From contig NC_058497.1 in the NCBI RefSeq assembly GCF_020382885.2, positions 22,250,330 to 22,314,329 on the forward strand: a DNA stretch of 64,000 nt. The letters run 5' to 3'. Each line of letters begins with the position of its first letter. Within the stretch, counting starts at the first letter, position 1. Both the position numbers and the translations under genes were made by a program. This DNA comes from Scatophagus argus. Taxonomy: Eukaryota; Chordata; Actinopteri; Scatophagidae. Shown piece after piece: positions 47,501 to 54,819 of the stretch. The notes below the pieces were generated by a model that worked only from the letters and a program-made list of their open reading frames with translations, was not told the origin of the DNA and ran no database searches.

Positions 47501-49492
47501 GACGAACAGACAACCAGTGTGCTCAGCTTTTAACCTCAGTTGGCCCAAGTTTGGCTTGCATTTGATTACGACCCAGCAGGCTGAGATTCACTTGTCGAAT
47601 GTTATCATGAGTCGGGTTGATCAGCACTGCAGTCTGGTCTCAGCCAGCCCCTTCAAAGTCTCTTTTGATCCTCCATGTTGAAGTCAGTAATGAGGCTGTG
47701 GCTTTTATTCTCAATGCGGCTCCTCGGTTGAAACAGACAGGCATGTGCCGGTTTGCCCGTGTTTCTCAACGCTGTCTGTCTCCCCACACAGGGTGAACAC
47801 GGTCTCAAGCCTGAGACTTGCCATCCCAGCTTTAAGTTTAAAGCCTAATATCTAAATGCAGGAAAGGATTAAAAATTTCCCTGACACTGCATTTTTTTAA
47901 AAAGTTACTCTCTTTCAGACTCCTAGTTATAGAACTGTATTATAATGTGGTTTGTTCTTTTTTTAAAATAAAAAAAGTTTGGTCCCCTAGTGTTCAGCGT
48001 AGTGTTTTTGTTTGGAATTTGTTATGCAGTGGCTGAGTTTCAGTTACCGCAATGTGCCTTTCATGTGCTCTCTTCCTCCACTTTCCAGCCCCCAAAGTGG
48101 AGCGTCTGGACGACAACTCCTGCGAAGTCACATGGGAGGCCCTGCCACCTATGAAGGGGGACCCGATCCTCTATGCCTTGCAGTGCATGATGGGAAACTC
48201 TGAGTTTAAACAGGTACTGACGTTGTTGTTGTTTGAAGGTTTTGGCACTCGCTCTTCGTGTATTGTGTGTGTACCTGTGGCTGACCTGCTGTTCATCACA
48301 GTGGCCTCTGTATGCAGATCAGGACACAGATGTGTCCAGGACCTTGATGTGTTCTCCGTGGCTTTGCAGCACTCTGTATTAGTCACCGCTGGCTTTAAAT
48401 TGCCCATTATGCAAAGGTCATCGATCCATGAAGTATCCCAGCTGTCTGGCCCCTGCCAACACATTCATTCCTCTCTGCGTGCTCCAGCCGTGTTAACGTG
48501 GAGTAATGGCTACTGCAGGCTTATGCTAATCCTGCCACATCACACACCCCAATTGAATCAGGGGAGCTGAAATATGTGGCTGCCATCCCGCATGACTTTG
48601 TTTCCCTCCTGATTGTCCGTCTCAGTGGCCCACACTCAAAGGCCCCCGTTTAAGAAGAAGAATTATTCATTTGCTGAGGATAGAAGTTCGTTTGACGCAG
48701 TTTGCTTCAGCTGTGCATCAACCAGGCTAGTGTAGTTTGACTGGAGTATAAGGAACATTCCATCATTTTTTTAAAGTATTTGTGATAGTGTGAAACCCAG
48801 CATAGAATCTGCTCATACCCTCCTACAATAGTTTTTCTGTAACATTCCTAATTTATGAACAAGAAAGTTTAGGCTTGTTTTGACAGTATAAACAAAATTC
48901 ACTCACTAAAGAAAATCAAAAAACTGTCCCCAAACTGTCTGTAAATTAAAAAAACAGAAGAAGGGACACAAAACAGATGTTTCCGTTAAGCCTGACACTG
49001 AACGGTGACTTCATCTAGTTGGTCAGAAGCTGTGAGATGAGAAGGCTGTCAAGTTCAAAACAGTTTAACAAACAACCTAAATTAAGCCAATATTGGCCAC
49101 CAGGTTCAAAATGCAAATCAGATCACAAATGACGCTTTGATTCCTCTCATCTTCCCTCCTGTTTGCAGGCCTACAAAGGCTCCGCCGCATCCTTCCATGT
49201 CCAGAACCTGCAGCCCAACAGTGACTACCGCTTCCGGGTGTGTGCTATCAGGCAGTGCCAGGACGCTCCTGAGCTGAGCGGTCCCTACAGCCCCACAGTG
49301 ACCCTCTCCCCCCAGCGGAACGAAGCGGCGTTGGGCGGCGGCGCCTCCGGCTCGGGGTCCAGGGCCGGCACGGAGTCCAGCCGGGCCAGACGAACCATGA
49401 CGGACGAGCAGTGCGCGTTCCTCCTCCTCATGGTTTTCGCCGTCATCGCCATCCTCATCGCTTTTGTCATCCAGTACTTTGTCATTAAATGA
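14007..49492 (+). CDS. fndc3a: Fibronectin type III domain-containing protein 3A
   Basis: Twenty-five coding exons: 14007-14117, 25671-25746, 35372-35448, 35555-35801, 36073-36372, 37170-37228, 38413-38579, 38691-38750, 38841-38979, 39642-39695, 39776-39900, 40102-40276, 40934-41020, 42663-42801, 42928-42996, 43122-43240, 44450-44555, 44770-44945, 45062-45175, 45314-45463, 46183-46529, 46737-46949, 47229-47395, 48089-48213, 49169-49492. They sum to 3726 nt (1241 residues; human 1198) with consistent phases. Order: proline-rich N-terminus, conserved TSKTYERLQKKLKDRQ, a Gly/Ser-rich linker, nine FN3 domains (about 288-386, 388-483, 485-580, 582-678, 680-775, 778-868, 870-988, 993-1083, 1093-1184), a Ser/Arg stalk and a hydrophobic C-terminal tail (about 1217-1241). 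No signal peptide is present, so a tail-anchored topology is likely. Family knowledge: ER/Golgi membrane protein needed for Sertoli-spermatid adhesion in mouse. VILVQVNPGEAFTIRREDG separates it from FNDC3B. Confidence 0.96.
15830..16378 (+). mobile_element. Decayed hAT (ZBED-type) transposon remnant
   Basis: The plus strand at 15885-16040 encodes SSEKTKAITKKIMEFMTLHD then QLLSIVE, matching the K-x-I-x-x-x-I-x-E-F-I-x-x-D-x-Q-P-L-S-V-V-E block of ZBED/hAT transposases. The 3' side has AATCGG-type repeats and ends CAATCGGTGCACCTCT near 16363-16378, the complement of a hAT-like AGAGGTGCACCGATTG end. BED zinc finger, RNase H-like core and C-terminal dimerisation region are missing. Confidence 0.65.
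18180..18800 (+). mobile_element. Decayed Tc1-like transposon remnant
   Basis: Frame 18402-18728 reads HKSGLCSRGARWKVLLTTRK, then KIMWSDGTKV and TAYHLYNTSSTVMQGAGSMW. This resembles the Tc1 transposase string from the linker (GLxxRxAxxKPLL) through the first catalytic Asp (LWSDETK) to the GGGSxMxWGCF region. The WSDET Glu and the glycine motif are degraded, and the N- and C-terminal thirds are not recognisable in one frame. Boundaries are approximate. Confidence 0.55.
18960..19270. repeat. Local degenerate duplication with 12-bp hairpin
   Basis: A segment near 18968-19040 (GACAAATGAGAAACAT, then CAACAGAACTGTCTGGACC) recurs at about 19181-19264 (GACAAATGACAAATACAT, then CAGCAGAACTGCCCGGATCC). 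Between them lies a perfect hairpin, arms CAGTACAGTACA (19108-19119) and TGTACTGTACTG (19126-19137), with a six-base loop. Confidence 0.5.
22440..23396 (+). promoter_or_regulatory. fndc3a: Candidate alternative fndc3a promoter and first exon (MRAT start)
   Basis: Inside the 11.5 kb intron 1, a stretch richer in G/C and CpG than its surroundings (about 22500-22700) is followed by 5'UTR-like sequence. It ends ATG CGG GCA ACA at 23385-23396, directly followed by the strong donor GTAAGT. The four codons end in phase 0, exactly matching exon 2 at 25671. A transcript from here would replace the 37 N-terminal residues by four. Inference from phase, donor strength and composition; no transcript evidence. 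Confidence 0.4.
24795..24965. repeat. Teleost TTAGG-like interspersed repeat flanked by GT/GA tracts
   Basis: After TGTGTGTGTGAGAGAGAGAG comes TTTAGGGTGAATAG, then GGTTTAAGGTTAGGTTTGGG and AAGGTTAGGCAAG, then CTCCAGGAAATGAATGTACA and AATGTCCCCATAGG, closing with GTGTGTG. This arrangement is a familiar teleost intronic repeat. It is noncoding. Confidence 0.6.
25671..25746 (+). CDS. fndc3a: fndc3a coding exon 2
   Basis: Residues 38-63, VILVQVNPGEAFTIRREDGQ onward: the most conserved N-terminal block of the family. Acceptor TTCTCCACAG, donor GTAAGA, phase 0 to 1. Confidence 0.95.
25747..35371 (+). other. fndc3a: fndc3a intron 2 (9.6 kb)
   Basis: Noncoding, moderately AT-rich. It contains an AGC tract (about 30900-30920), T-rich runs and a repeat-like segment at 33540-33850. 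Segments such as 27360-27590 and 33200-33350 look unusually rich in TAAT-type sites and may be conserved noncoding elements. No exon was recognised. Confidence 0.5.
33540..33850. repeat. Probable interspersed repeat remnant
   Basis: The run CAATACATTGTGATTTTG followed by AACCAAGGCAGTATATT and a downstream AACAGCAAGAAAACATTAAA-type stretch has the look of recurrent fish interspersed elements. No terminal repeats or reading frame could be defined; boundaries are approximate. Confidence 0.3.
35372..35448 (+). CDS. fndc3a: fndc3a coding exon 3
   Basis: Residues 63-88, GPAQVPMMSPNGSVPPIYVP then PGYVSQ. Acceptor CTCACCACAG, donor GTATTA, phase 1 to 0. Confidence 0.95.
35555..35801 (+). CDS. fndc3a: fndc3a coding exon 4 (proline/histidine-rich)
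   Basis: Residues 89-171, IIEENGVRRVLVLPQQPEFH followed by a Pro/His-rich low-complexity run and GDMSSQYISQYHPAHIYSEQ. Acceptor TTACCTTAG, donor GTGAGC, phase 0 to 1. Confidence 0.93.
36073..36372 (+). CDS. fndc3a: fndc3a coding exon 5 (linker, KTYERLQKKLKDRQ)
   Basis: Residues 171-271. It contains the conserved TSKTYERLQKKLKDRQ basic helix, then a Gly-rich run, SPPPSPQ motifs and a charged linker. Two in-phase acceptors, nine bases apart, are possible (after 36072 or 36081). Donor GTAAGA, phase 1 to 1. Confidence 0.9.
36640..36722. repeat. AT-rich microsatellite-like tract
   Basis: Dense TATATA / AATATTA repeats in fndc3a intron 5, ending in a short A-run. Purely low complexity. Confidence 0.8.
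37170..37228 (+). CDS. fndc3a: fndc3a coding exon 6
   Basis: Residues 271-290, ELDAEAQALQALLSTISKPV, a short acidic helix before the first FN3 domain. Acceptor TCTCCTCAG, donor GTTAGT, phase 1 to 0. Confidence 0.92.
38413..38579 (+). CDS. fndc3a: fndc3a coding exon 7 (FN3 domain 1)
   Basis: Residues 291-346, VSDIQARGAAVSWSAPTRPE then YEVSVSFSGKDGKYKSVY. Acceptor TTTGATAG, donor GTGAGC, phase 0 to 2. Confidence 0.93.
38691..38750 (+). CDS. fndc3a: fndc3a coding exon 8 (FN3 domain 1)
   Basis: Residues 346-366, GEEQSATLEDLRPATDYHV: the E-F loop and F strand (LRPATDYHV is the classical FN3 L-P-x-T-x-Y motif). Acceptor CTGACGCAG, donor GTTGGC, phase 2 to 2. Confidence 0.9.
38841..38979 (+). CDS. 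fndc3a: fndc3a coding exon 9 (FN3 1/2 boundary)
   Basis: Residues 366-412: VQAMSNCLQGSPSEPLSFTT closes FN3-1, and EPPNPPRKVSGTKNTLVLQW opens FN3-2. Acceptor TTTCCTCAG, donor GTAAAA, phase 2 to 0. Confidence 0.93.
39642..39695 (+). CDS. fndc3a: fndc3a coding exon 10 (FN3 domain 2)
   Basis: An 18-codon exon, APCDNGSKIQNYILQWDE. Acceptor TTATCTACAG, donor GTATTT, phase 0 to 0. DNGSKI is conserved in FNDC3A and FNDC3B. Confidence 0.93.
39776..39900 (+). CDS. fndc3a: fndc3a coding exon 11 (FN3 domain 2)
   Basis: Residues 431-472, GKGDGIYEQCYYGPQKQYRV then KLSPASRYSFRLSAKNDMGV. The donor after GTAAG (GTAGGC) is chosen over the earlier GTAAGG because only it keeps phase 2 into the next exon. Confidence 0.92.
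40102..40276 (+). CDS. fndc3a: fndc3a coding exon 12 (FN3 2/3 boundary)
   Basis: Residues 472-530, EFSEVVDLFTSCSVPLPPFP then GVTWLCLKWQRPASSP and YILEMEEEGS. Acceptor CTCCCCAG, donor GTACGT, phase 2 to 0. Confidence 0.92.
40934..41020 (+). CDS. fndc3a: fndc3a coding exon 13 (FN3 domain 3)
   Basis: Residues 531-559, GYGFQPSYDGEELSCTVRNL then HRSTKYRFR. Acceptor TTTGGCCCAG, donor GTAAGG; 29 codons, phase 0 to 0. Confidence 0.92.
41247..41350. repeat. Fragment of an interspersed DNA-transposon-like repeat
   Basis: It begins GGGGTGGGCGATTTGGCC, a start typical of widespread fish repeats whose consensus carries GGGGTGGGCGATAT, followed by CAATCATGATCCAAG and GAATTGCGATC. It lies in fndc3a intron 13. 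Only one end is seen, so the family is not assigned. Confidence 0.45.
41492..41543. repeat. CA-dinucleotide microsatellite
   Basis: Runs of CA, with CGCACA interruptions at 41515-41535, in fndc3a intron 13. Confidence 0.9.
42663..42801 (+). CDS. fndc3a: fndc3a coding exon 14 (FN3 3/4 boundary)
   Basis: Residues 560-606, VAAYNSEGKSNPSQVVEFIT then RPVIRGRVLPNSFRMAW. Acceptor TTTCCTCCAG, donor GTGAGC, phase 0 to 1. Confidence 0.92.
42928..42996 (+). CDS. fndc3a: fndc3a coding exon 15 (FN3 domain 4)
   Basis: Residues 606-629, EPPKDDGGAEVTKYVVELSE then GLS. Acceptor TCTAATTCAG, donor GTAAGT, phase 1 to 1. Too short and AT-flanked to stand out as an open frame, but required by phase and homology. 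Confidence 0.9.
43122..43240 (+). CDS. fndc3a: fndc3a coding exon 16 (FN3 domain 4)
   Basis: Residues 629-668, GVSWELVYSGPAKEHVCEGL then KPGCSYQTRVYCMSEGGQSP. Acceptor TTCTATTTAG, donor GTGAGT, phase 1 to 0. Confidence 0.92.
43570..43606. repeat. CTC/TTC trinucleotide tract
   Basis: CTCCTCCTCCTCCTC followed by TTCTTCTTC in fndc3a intron 16: simple polypyrimidine repeat. Confidence 0.85.
44450..44555 (+). CDS. fndc3a: fndc3a coding exon 17 (FN3 4/5 boundary)
   Basis: Residues 669-704, LSETLQVQTPAVPPGPCQPP then KPKAREVQLRWG. The acceptor is the less common CCTTGCAAG rather than CAG; it is the only choice that keeps phase 0. Donor GTGAGT. Confidence 0.88.
44770..44945 (+). CDS. fndc3a: fndc3a coding exon 18 (FN3 domain 5)
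   Basis: Residues 704-762, GPPQVDGGSPVSCYSVEVSG then GLMPGKTYSFRIKAANKAG. Acceptor CATGTCCCAG, donor GTGAGA, phase 1 to 0. Confidence 0.92.
45062..45175 (+). CDS. fndc3a: fndc3a coding exon 19 (FN3 5/6 boundary)
   Basis: Residues 763-800, FGPLSERCEVTTGPGAPEQC then SPSCVVVSWE. Acceptor TGCGAATAG, donor GTAAGA; 38 codons, phase 0 to 0. Confidence 0.92.
45314..45463 (+). CDS. fndc3a: fndc3a coding exon 20 (FN3 domain 6)
   Basis: Residues 801-850, APPCNGAPVTEFRLEWGAAE then GLLPATSYFCRVQ. Acceptor CTCTTTCAG, donor GTGAGC; 50 codons, phase 0 to 0. Confidence 0.93.
46183..46529 (+). CDS. fndc3a: fndc3a coding exon 21 (FN3 6/7, acidic insertion)
   Basis: Residues 851-966. AVNVAGVGPFSEAVLCQTP closes FN3-6, then FN3-7 begins. 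An acidic run DADEDEEDED (residues 895-904, bases 46315-46344) precedes FYSPSTCLGISWDPPCDHGS. Acceptor GCCGTGCAG, donor GTTGGT, phase 0 to 2. Confidence 0.93.
46737..46949 (+). CDS. fndc3a: fndc3a coding exon 22 (FN3 7/8)
   Basis: Residues 966-1037, IRIQALNSLGAGPFSHTFKL then PLPPQPPRLECTAFSHQTLR. Acceptor TTTCCTCAG, donor GTCAGT, phase 2 to 2. Confidence 0.93.
47229..47395 (+). CDS. fndc3a: fndc3a coding exon 23 (FN3 domain 8)
   Basis: Residues 1037-1093, FISLYKGPCHTHKVQRLNES then FRIQAFNEAGEGPFSSVYTF. Acceptor TCATTGCAG, donor GTACAG, phase 2 to 1. Confidence 0.93.
48089..48213 (+). CDS. fndc3a: fndc3a coding exon 24 (FN3 domain 9)
   Basis: Residues 1093-1134, APKVERLDDNSCEVTWEALP then MKGDPILYALQCMMGNSEFK. 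Acceptor CTTTCCAG, donor GTACTG, phase 1 to 0. Confidence 0.92.
49169..49492 (+). CDS. fndc3a: fndc3a last coding exon 25 (FN3 9 end, stalk, membrane anchor)
   Basis: Residues 1135-1241: AYKGSAASFHVQNLQPNSDY, NELSGPYSP-type FN3 end, a Gly/Ala/Ser-rich and Arg-containing stalk, the conserved MTDEQCAFLLLMVFAVIAIL and the terminal QYFVIK, then TGA at 49490-49492. Acceptor GTTTGCAG. Confidence 0.95.
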   Translation, partial: AYKGSAASFHVQNLQPNSDYRFRVCAIRQCQDAPELSGPYSPTVTLSPQRNEAALGGGASGSGSRAGTESSRARRTMTDEQCAFLLLMVFAVIAILIAFVIQYFVIK

Positions 49493-50712
49493 GCAGTTTG
49501 CGACGCCCAGCTGCAGGGTTATAGCTTTATCTCCCCCCCCCCTCCTCTCTCTGTTGTTTTGTATTCTTCGTTTTGTACTTAATCTTTTCTGTTGTCTGCA
49601 GAGTAATCGCATTAGGTGCATTGAGGTGTGGCGGGAGGGCGGGCTGGTGAGCGAGAGCTGAATAGCAGATTAAAGATTGAGGATGTAACACCTTCTTTGG
49701 CACCTGCAAGACCTCCCTGACTCTCCTGTCTTTGTCACCTTCTCCAAACTTTGTGGTATCTGTTGTTCAGTTCAGATTTCTGTTCCGTCATGATCAGCTT
49801 CCTGTGCAGAAGGAACTCAACAAGAGCAGGGGTATATTTTATTTTGGGGAGAGGGTCGAGAGGGGGGAAGGGGCGCTTTGACTCATGTACTTGTTGATTA
49901 CAGTATATAATATATATGTGTATAGAAATAGTCATTATTTATATTTCCATTGATGTGTCCAGTATGAAACTTGTTTTTGATAGATGTGTTCTGAAAATAG
50001 TATGTAGGTGTGTCATTAGCCTATGTGCTATTTGATCCTGGGACCTGGTGGGCCAGTGTTTGCACAGTGGGGTGTGTGTGTGTGTGTCCAGATGTGTATA
50101 CTGTATGTAGTTGGTGCCACAGAGGTACACGGCTGGGAGGGCTTCAGGGCCAGATGAAGGGACTTAACCCCCTGCTGGAGTTTAAGGGGTCTAGTGAAAG
50201 CGGAAACGGAAATGAAAATCTTGTTCACATTATAGAGCGTTCATTTAGCACTTTCCAACCTTTTTGATGTTCAGAATGTTTAAGGATGCAAAAATGACTG
50301 GAGAAATGTTAGTATATTTTTGTACAGTGAAGACACAAGGACCTGTAAGTTTGAGAAAACAAAAAAAAACATGCTCAGTATAAAGTTAGAAAACAAACAA
50401 AAACCAAACTAACAGTGAGTTCTAATTATTTTTACTATCATATAGTTATACTGCTGCTTTACTCTGAAATATTGTTGTTCAGCACAAAAAATGTATGCTT
50501 ACCTGTATGTTTTATTTGATTTCGTTTTTGGTTTTTTCCCCAGTAATTGAGTTTTGCACCTTAGTGAAAGAAAACCTTGACTAACTGCGTCTTGGTCTTG
50601 TGATGCATTTTATAGAACACACTTTGAGGTTGTGCAAGCCCTACTTGTGTTTTGGGTGTTTTAAAAGTTGTAGTACCACATAATGTGTCACTGAAACAGC
50701 TGATCTATCTCA

Positions 50713-50786
50713 GCAAAAAACAAAAACAAAAAAAAAAACAAAAAAAAAAAAAGAAAGAAAGAAAAGAAAAAAGGAAAAAAAAAAGT
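50713..50786. repeat. A-rich low-complexity tract in the fndc3a 3'UTR
   Basis: CAAAAACAAAAAAAAAAC followed by long A runs and GAAAGAAAGAAA. Low complexity; it may be a priming artefact site in cDNA data. Confidence 0.85.
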
Positions 50787-51732
50787 ACATACCAGTTGTT
50801 TCAGAGGCCTTAATTGGAGAGGGAAAAAAATCTCGGGAGATTTTTCTTAATTTCTCTTAAGTTTTGATGTTTTTGTCTTTCTTTTAGTGTTAGAAAACAC
50901 TAAAATGTGTTTTATTTTCTTTTATTTTCGCAACATTTATTTGATGTTAGTAGTCGTATGTAATCAGGAAAGTAATGGAAAGTAGTTCTATGTATTACTT
51001 ATGATTTATTTGGATTTTTCTTTTTTTGTCAAGTTATACATGTGTGAAGTATATTTTTTTATAATATTGAAGTAATATAAGTTAATACTTTCCAGAGAAA
51101 ATAATAAATCCTGAGTACTCATGAATCATGGAACGCAAATGGCAGATACAAAATGTGTTATATCATGTACTTCCTGTGAATCTAAATTTGCCTTTTCTCT
51201 GTGTGTTAAGTATTTGTAACAGATTGCTTACGCTGAGTTTTCAGTGGTAATCTGGCTGTAGGGTCTAGTGTTGTTTGGTTTTGGGCAGACAATTGCTGTT
51301 GCAACCATAAAAATGAAATACAGGTACCTTGCAAAACGTCTTGGATAATTACGAAAATGATTTGGTCTTTCAGACATTCTGCAAATGTCTTCTCTTTGTC
51401 ATTTAAAGAATTTAAATTCCTATTTTTGATAGCGATTGCAACGTGTGCCATTTTAACACCTCTTCACTCTGGGCTTACTACCTTTGATTGGAGAGATTAA
51501 CAAAATGCTACAAAAATGAGTAAAATATGCACAAAAATAGAGACCATTTTTATGTAATTTTAATGTTTGCAGTTACCTCATACACCGTACATTCCAAAAT
51601 GAAAATTTGTTATACTATACATACTACCAGACATATCACTTTAAAATGTTCGTTATGGGGAAAATGTATAATCATAGATATGTATCTAAAGTGTATCTGT
51701 ATAGCCATGATATCTACAAAGGATCCATGCAC

Positions 51733-51738
51733 AATAAA
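51733..51738 (+). terminator. fndc3a: Distal poly(A) signal of fndc3a
   Basis: AATAAA in the context CACAATAAAAGATTTATAA, the last canonical signal before the intergenic segment; cleavage is expected 15-25 bases downstream. The proximal alternative is at 51103-51108. Confidence 0.5.
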
Positions 51739-51755
51739 AGATTTATAATTCTTAA

Positions 51756-54540
51756 TCATGTTTGAAGCATATATTTGTTTTGGGAGTACTCATCAATTAG
51801 AAACACAGAAGCAGTGAAAACACTTATTTTTGATTGGCTGCCAGGTGTCTTGGAAATAGTCAATAGCTGAGCTGAACATTTTATGTCCATATCAGTAAGA
51901 GAAAAATAATCACCACATGTTCTGATAATCCTTTAACTGTTAAACCAACTTATGAAGCAAGAACAGCAAACACTTTGGTGGCAGTATTTGGTGCTATTCT
52001 GTTTTATCATTTAAGTGGATTTTTATCAGTGTTGACAGATTGTTTTATTATCAGAATAACTGGCCATTGCGGCAACAGCACTTTGCCTCGGCTGCTACTG
52101 GCAAAGACGAACGAACATCTGTTGAAACGGATCCGGCTGTGTGTTAACCTGACTGGAAACAAAGCTGAGACCACCGTGTCTTCCGTGGTAATTGGTATAC
52201 AGTGATTTCTTTTATCTGAAAACAGAAAGGCAACACGAATCAAATGAGCTCCACGTTATGGAACCAATGCGCCAGTAAAGACTGATCCCGTCAGCTGCTT
52301 TCATTTTTATTAAAAATTCTACATTACCATTACATTTATACACCAGATGATAAAGCAGCATCCCCTCAGAAAAGATTAGAAAATAGAAGGTTCAAAAGCA
52401 GAGGAACCAGAACCGAATCTTGTGACGGTGAATCCATCTTAACAGCTATTTCCGTAGATCTGTCAGTAAAATATGCTGGTCTGCTTTTTCTGCCAGTTAA
52501 CATAACTTTATAAAATCAGATCAGATCACATCTTCTCCCTCTCTCCCTCCTTTTCTCCCTTTTCTTTCTTTGTGTCTCTTAAGCTAAGAAAACTGGTGCC
52601 CAAAGCAGTTAGAAGAGCAGATCGACTAGAGCGGCGAGTGTGAAAAACTCAAGTCGTAATGCCGTTTTGGGGATGCTACACCTCACAGCCCTGTAAGAGA
52701 GACACACACCGTATGACACTATATGGAGATATATATAGGCTACATGACAAGATCCGGAGAGATCTTTTGTTACTTAATGCCTCAAAGGCCCATATGATAT
52801 GTAGACAAAAATATCCAGACACACCTCTTTATGGAGCTGTTTTTCAGGGGTCGGGCTCCCAGTGAAGGGAAATCTTAATGCTTCAGCATACCAAGACATT
52901 TTGGACAATGCTGTGCTTCCAACTTTGTGGCAACAGTTTGCTGAAGGTCCTTTTCTATTAAAGCAAAGCTCCATAAAGACATGGTTGGATGAGTTTGGTG
53001 TGGAAGAGCTTGACTGGCCCACAGAGCCCTGACCTCAACCCCATCCTACACCTTTGGGATGAACTGGAACGGAGATTATGTCCCAGATCTTTCAGTCCAA
53101 CATCAGTGTCTGACTTCACAAATGCTCCACTGCATGAATGGGCCAAAATTCCCACAGAAACACTCTTAAGATCTTGTGGGAAGCCTTCTCAGAAGAGTGA
53201 AAGCTGTTATAGCTGCAAAGCTGTCTGTGTTCACAGAATGCAATGTCATTAAAGTCTCTGTTGGTGTAATGGTCATGTGTCCCAATACTTCTGTCTATAT
53301 AGCGCATAAGAGTTCCCGTAAATGGTGTAAGCAAGAGAGAGCCGTGATTAATGAGGGTCAAAGTGGGTTTGGTCATCTCGGTCACATTCTGTGTGCAACA
53401 TTAGCTCTTGTTGAGAGACTGACTGGATTCCAATGAAAAATAAAACAAAAACAAAACAATCAAAGGGCAAACAGGCTTTCCCTGTCATGTTGCTTTGACA
53501 GGAGTAAACAGAGACAGAGGAGAGATGTTCCTGCTGCCCCCTCTGAGGTCCGATTGGTGCATCCGGCTTTGGGTCAGCTCAGAGCAAACACACGAATACG
53601 ACCTGATGTCAGTGTGACTCTCCATACAAAGGCTCATTTAGATCTAATGGACGCCGCTGGCCGCCCAGCAGGTCGTCTGGGTGGTGATGAATGTTACTTT
53701 GGACACAAAATAGGAAAACCCGTAGATCAGGAAGTGAAAATACACCTCTGTGAGCGTCCATGAAACAGACCTTTTATTTGCAACGCACTAGCTGGGGAAA
53801 ACCATTCAGTTCACACACAGATTGTCATACTGATCTGCAGCGCTTGAAGCACTCTTTTTCTCACTTTAAACATGCAAAATTTGACTGAAAATCTTAATTT
53901 GGAGATTAGTGGGATTTGAAGCAACGCTAAAACAAACCTTTAGCAACTGAAGGAACTCACATTAAAACCTCATAGATCAATGATTTAGTTATCAGGCGCC
54001 CCATCCATTAATTTATTCACAGCCAGACTCTTCACTGAAGTGATGTGACAAGATTTTTGTAGTGTTTTGACCTTTTAAGGCCATGAATATAGCACTAACT
54101 ACTGAGCACAATTCATTTCTTAAAACGGCATTCCCCTTTACACATTGTTGCTGCAGGTAGGTTTATTATAATAAGCCCAACTGGTATCTTGAGGGTGAAG
54201 AGGAAGAGATGAGCTGGTGGGTGTGTGGAGTGACGAAGCCAAACGGAGAGACAGATGGGGCTTGTGCACAATTAGGCAAACACAGAACTCATTTTTCAGT
54301 GACAACTTCCAGACAGCTTGGCAAACAAGCAGGGATTTCAGTGATTGATGCATTAACTAATAACATTATATCCCTCTTTATGCTAATATTTCTTCTGTAT
54401 TTATGCTCAGTCCAGGTTTGTATCATCCTCAATCTGCATTTATTCTCTCAGAGGAGCAGCAGGGGCGAGGGGTTCCCTCAAATCTTATTCCCTCCTTTTG
54501 ATGCCTTTTATCATCATCAGTCCCGTCGTCATTTGATTAT
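51756..54540. other. Intergenic region between fndc3a and mlnr
   Basis: Noncoding apart from the Tc1-derived element at 52795-53304. Short open frames here have no recognisable protein features. Confidence 0.55.
52795..53304 (+). mobile_element. Tc1/mariner-derived non-autonomous element, copy 2
   Basis: About 510 bp, opposite orientation to the element at 2875-3419 and from the same family. It runs from TA-flanked TGATATGTAGACAAAA to CTGTCTATATAGCG; the right flanking dinucleotide is no longer a clear TA. The plus strand keeps the transposase C-terminal part (SIKTWLDEFGVEELDWPTE, then after a frame change DLNPILHLWDELERRL). The usual catalytic Glu after PI is Leu here. The junction between the 5' end and the AGTGAAGGGAAATCTTAATG string is the same as in the other copy. 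Confidence 0.82.
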
Positions 54541-54557
54541 TAAGATTACTGGACAAG

Positions 54558-54583
54558 GACACACACACACACACACACACACA
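54558..54583. repeat. CA microsatellite
   Basis: ACACACACACACACAC run followed by GAGAGAGAG just inside the putative mlnr 5' region. Confidence 0.9.
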
Positions 54584-54819
54584 GAGAGAGAGCAGACGAC
54601 CTCCCTGTTGCTCCGTGACTCCTCAGGGTGCTGTGGAGGAGGTGCTCCATTCTTCGGCTGTCACCGGAGCTCGACTGGTTGTTGAGCATCAGGGCTCTGC
54701 CACTTCACGAGATTCTCGTGCTGCAGCTGCTGCCTCTGCGCCTCTCCATCGACACACAGCGAAACAGTCGAGGAGGAGAAAAAGTTGAAGGGTCGAGAGA
54801 ATCGGCTACATTTTTAAAG
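54584..54819 (+). promoter_or_regulatory. mlnr: Putative mlnr 5' noncoding exon
   Basis: G/C-richer sequence ending TTTTTAAAG|GTAAAGTC (donor at 54819/54820), placed 480 bp before the acceptor TTTCTCCCCACAG at 55297. It would form a 5'UTR exon of the receptor gene. No TATA box was recognised; the start is inferred. Confidence 0.3.

Larger units (their letters stand above)
49493..51755 (+). other. fndc3a: fndc3a 3' untranslated region
   Basis: AT-rich sequence after the stop with no further exon. Two poly(A) signals AATAAA are at 51103-51108 and 51733-51738, suggesting 3'UTRs of about 1.6 and 2.3 kb. A long A-rich tract (50715-50785) lies inside. A short GT run is at about 50071-50087. Confidence 0.65.

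Noticed and set aside
49118..49621. 167-codon minus-strand frame opposite the last fndc3a exon
   Set aside because: Antisense shadow of a G/C-rich coding exon; the plus-strand product is clearly homologous.
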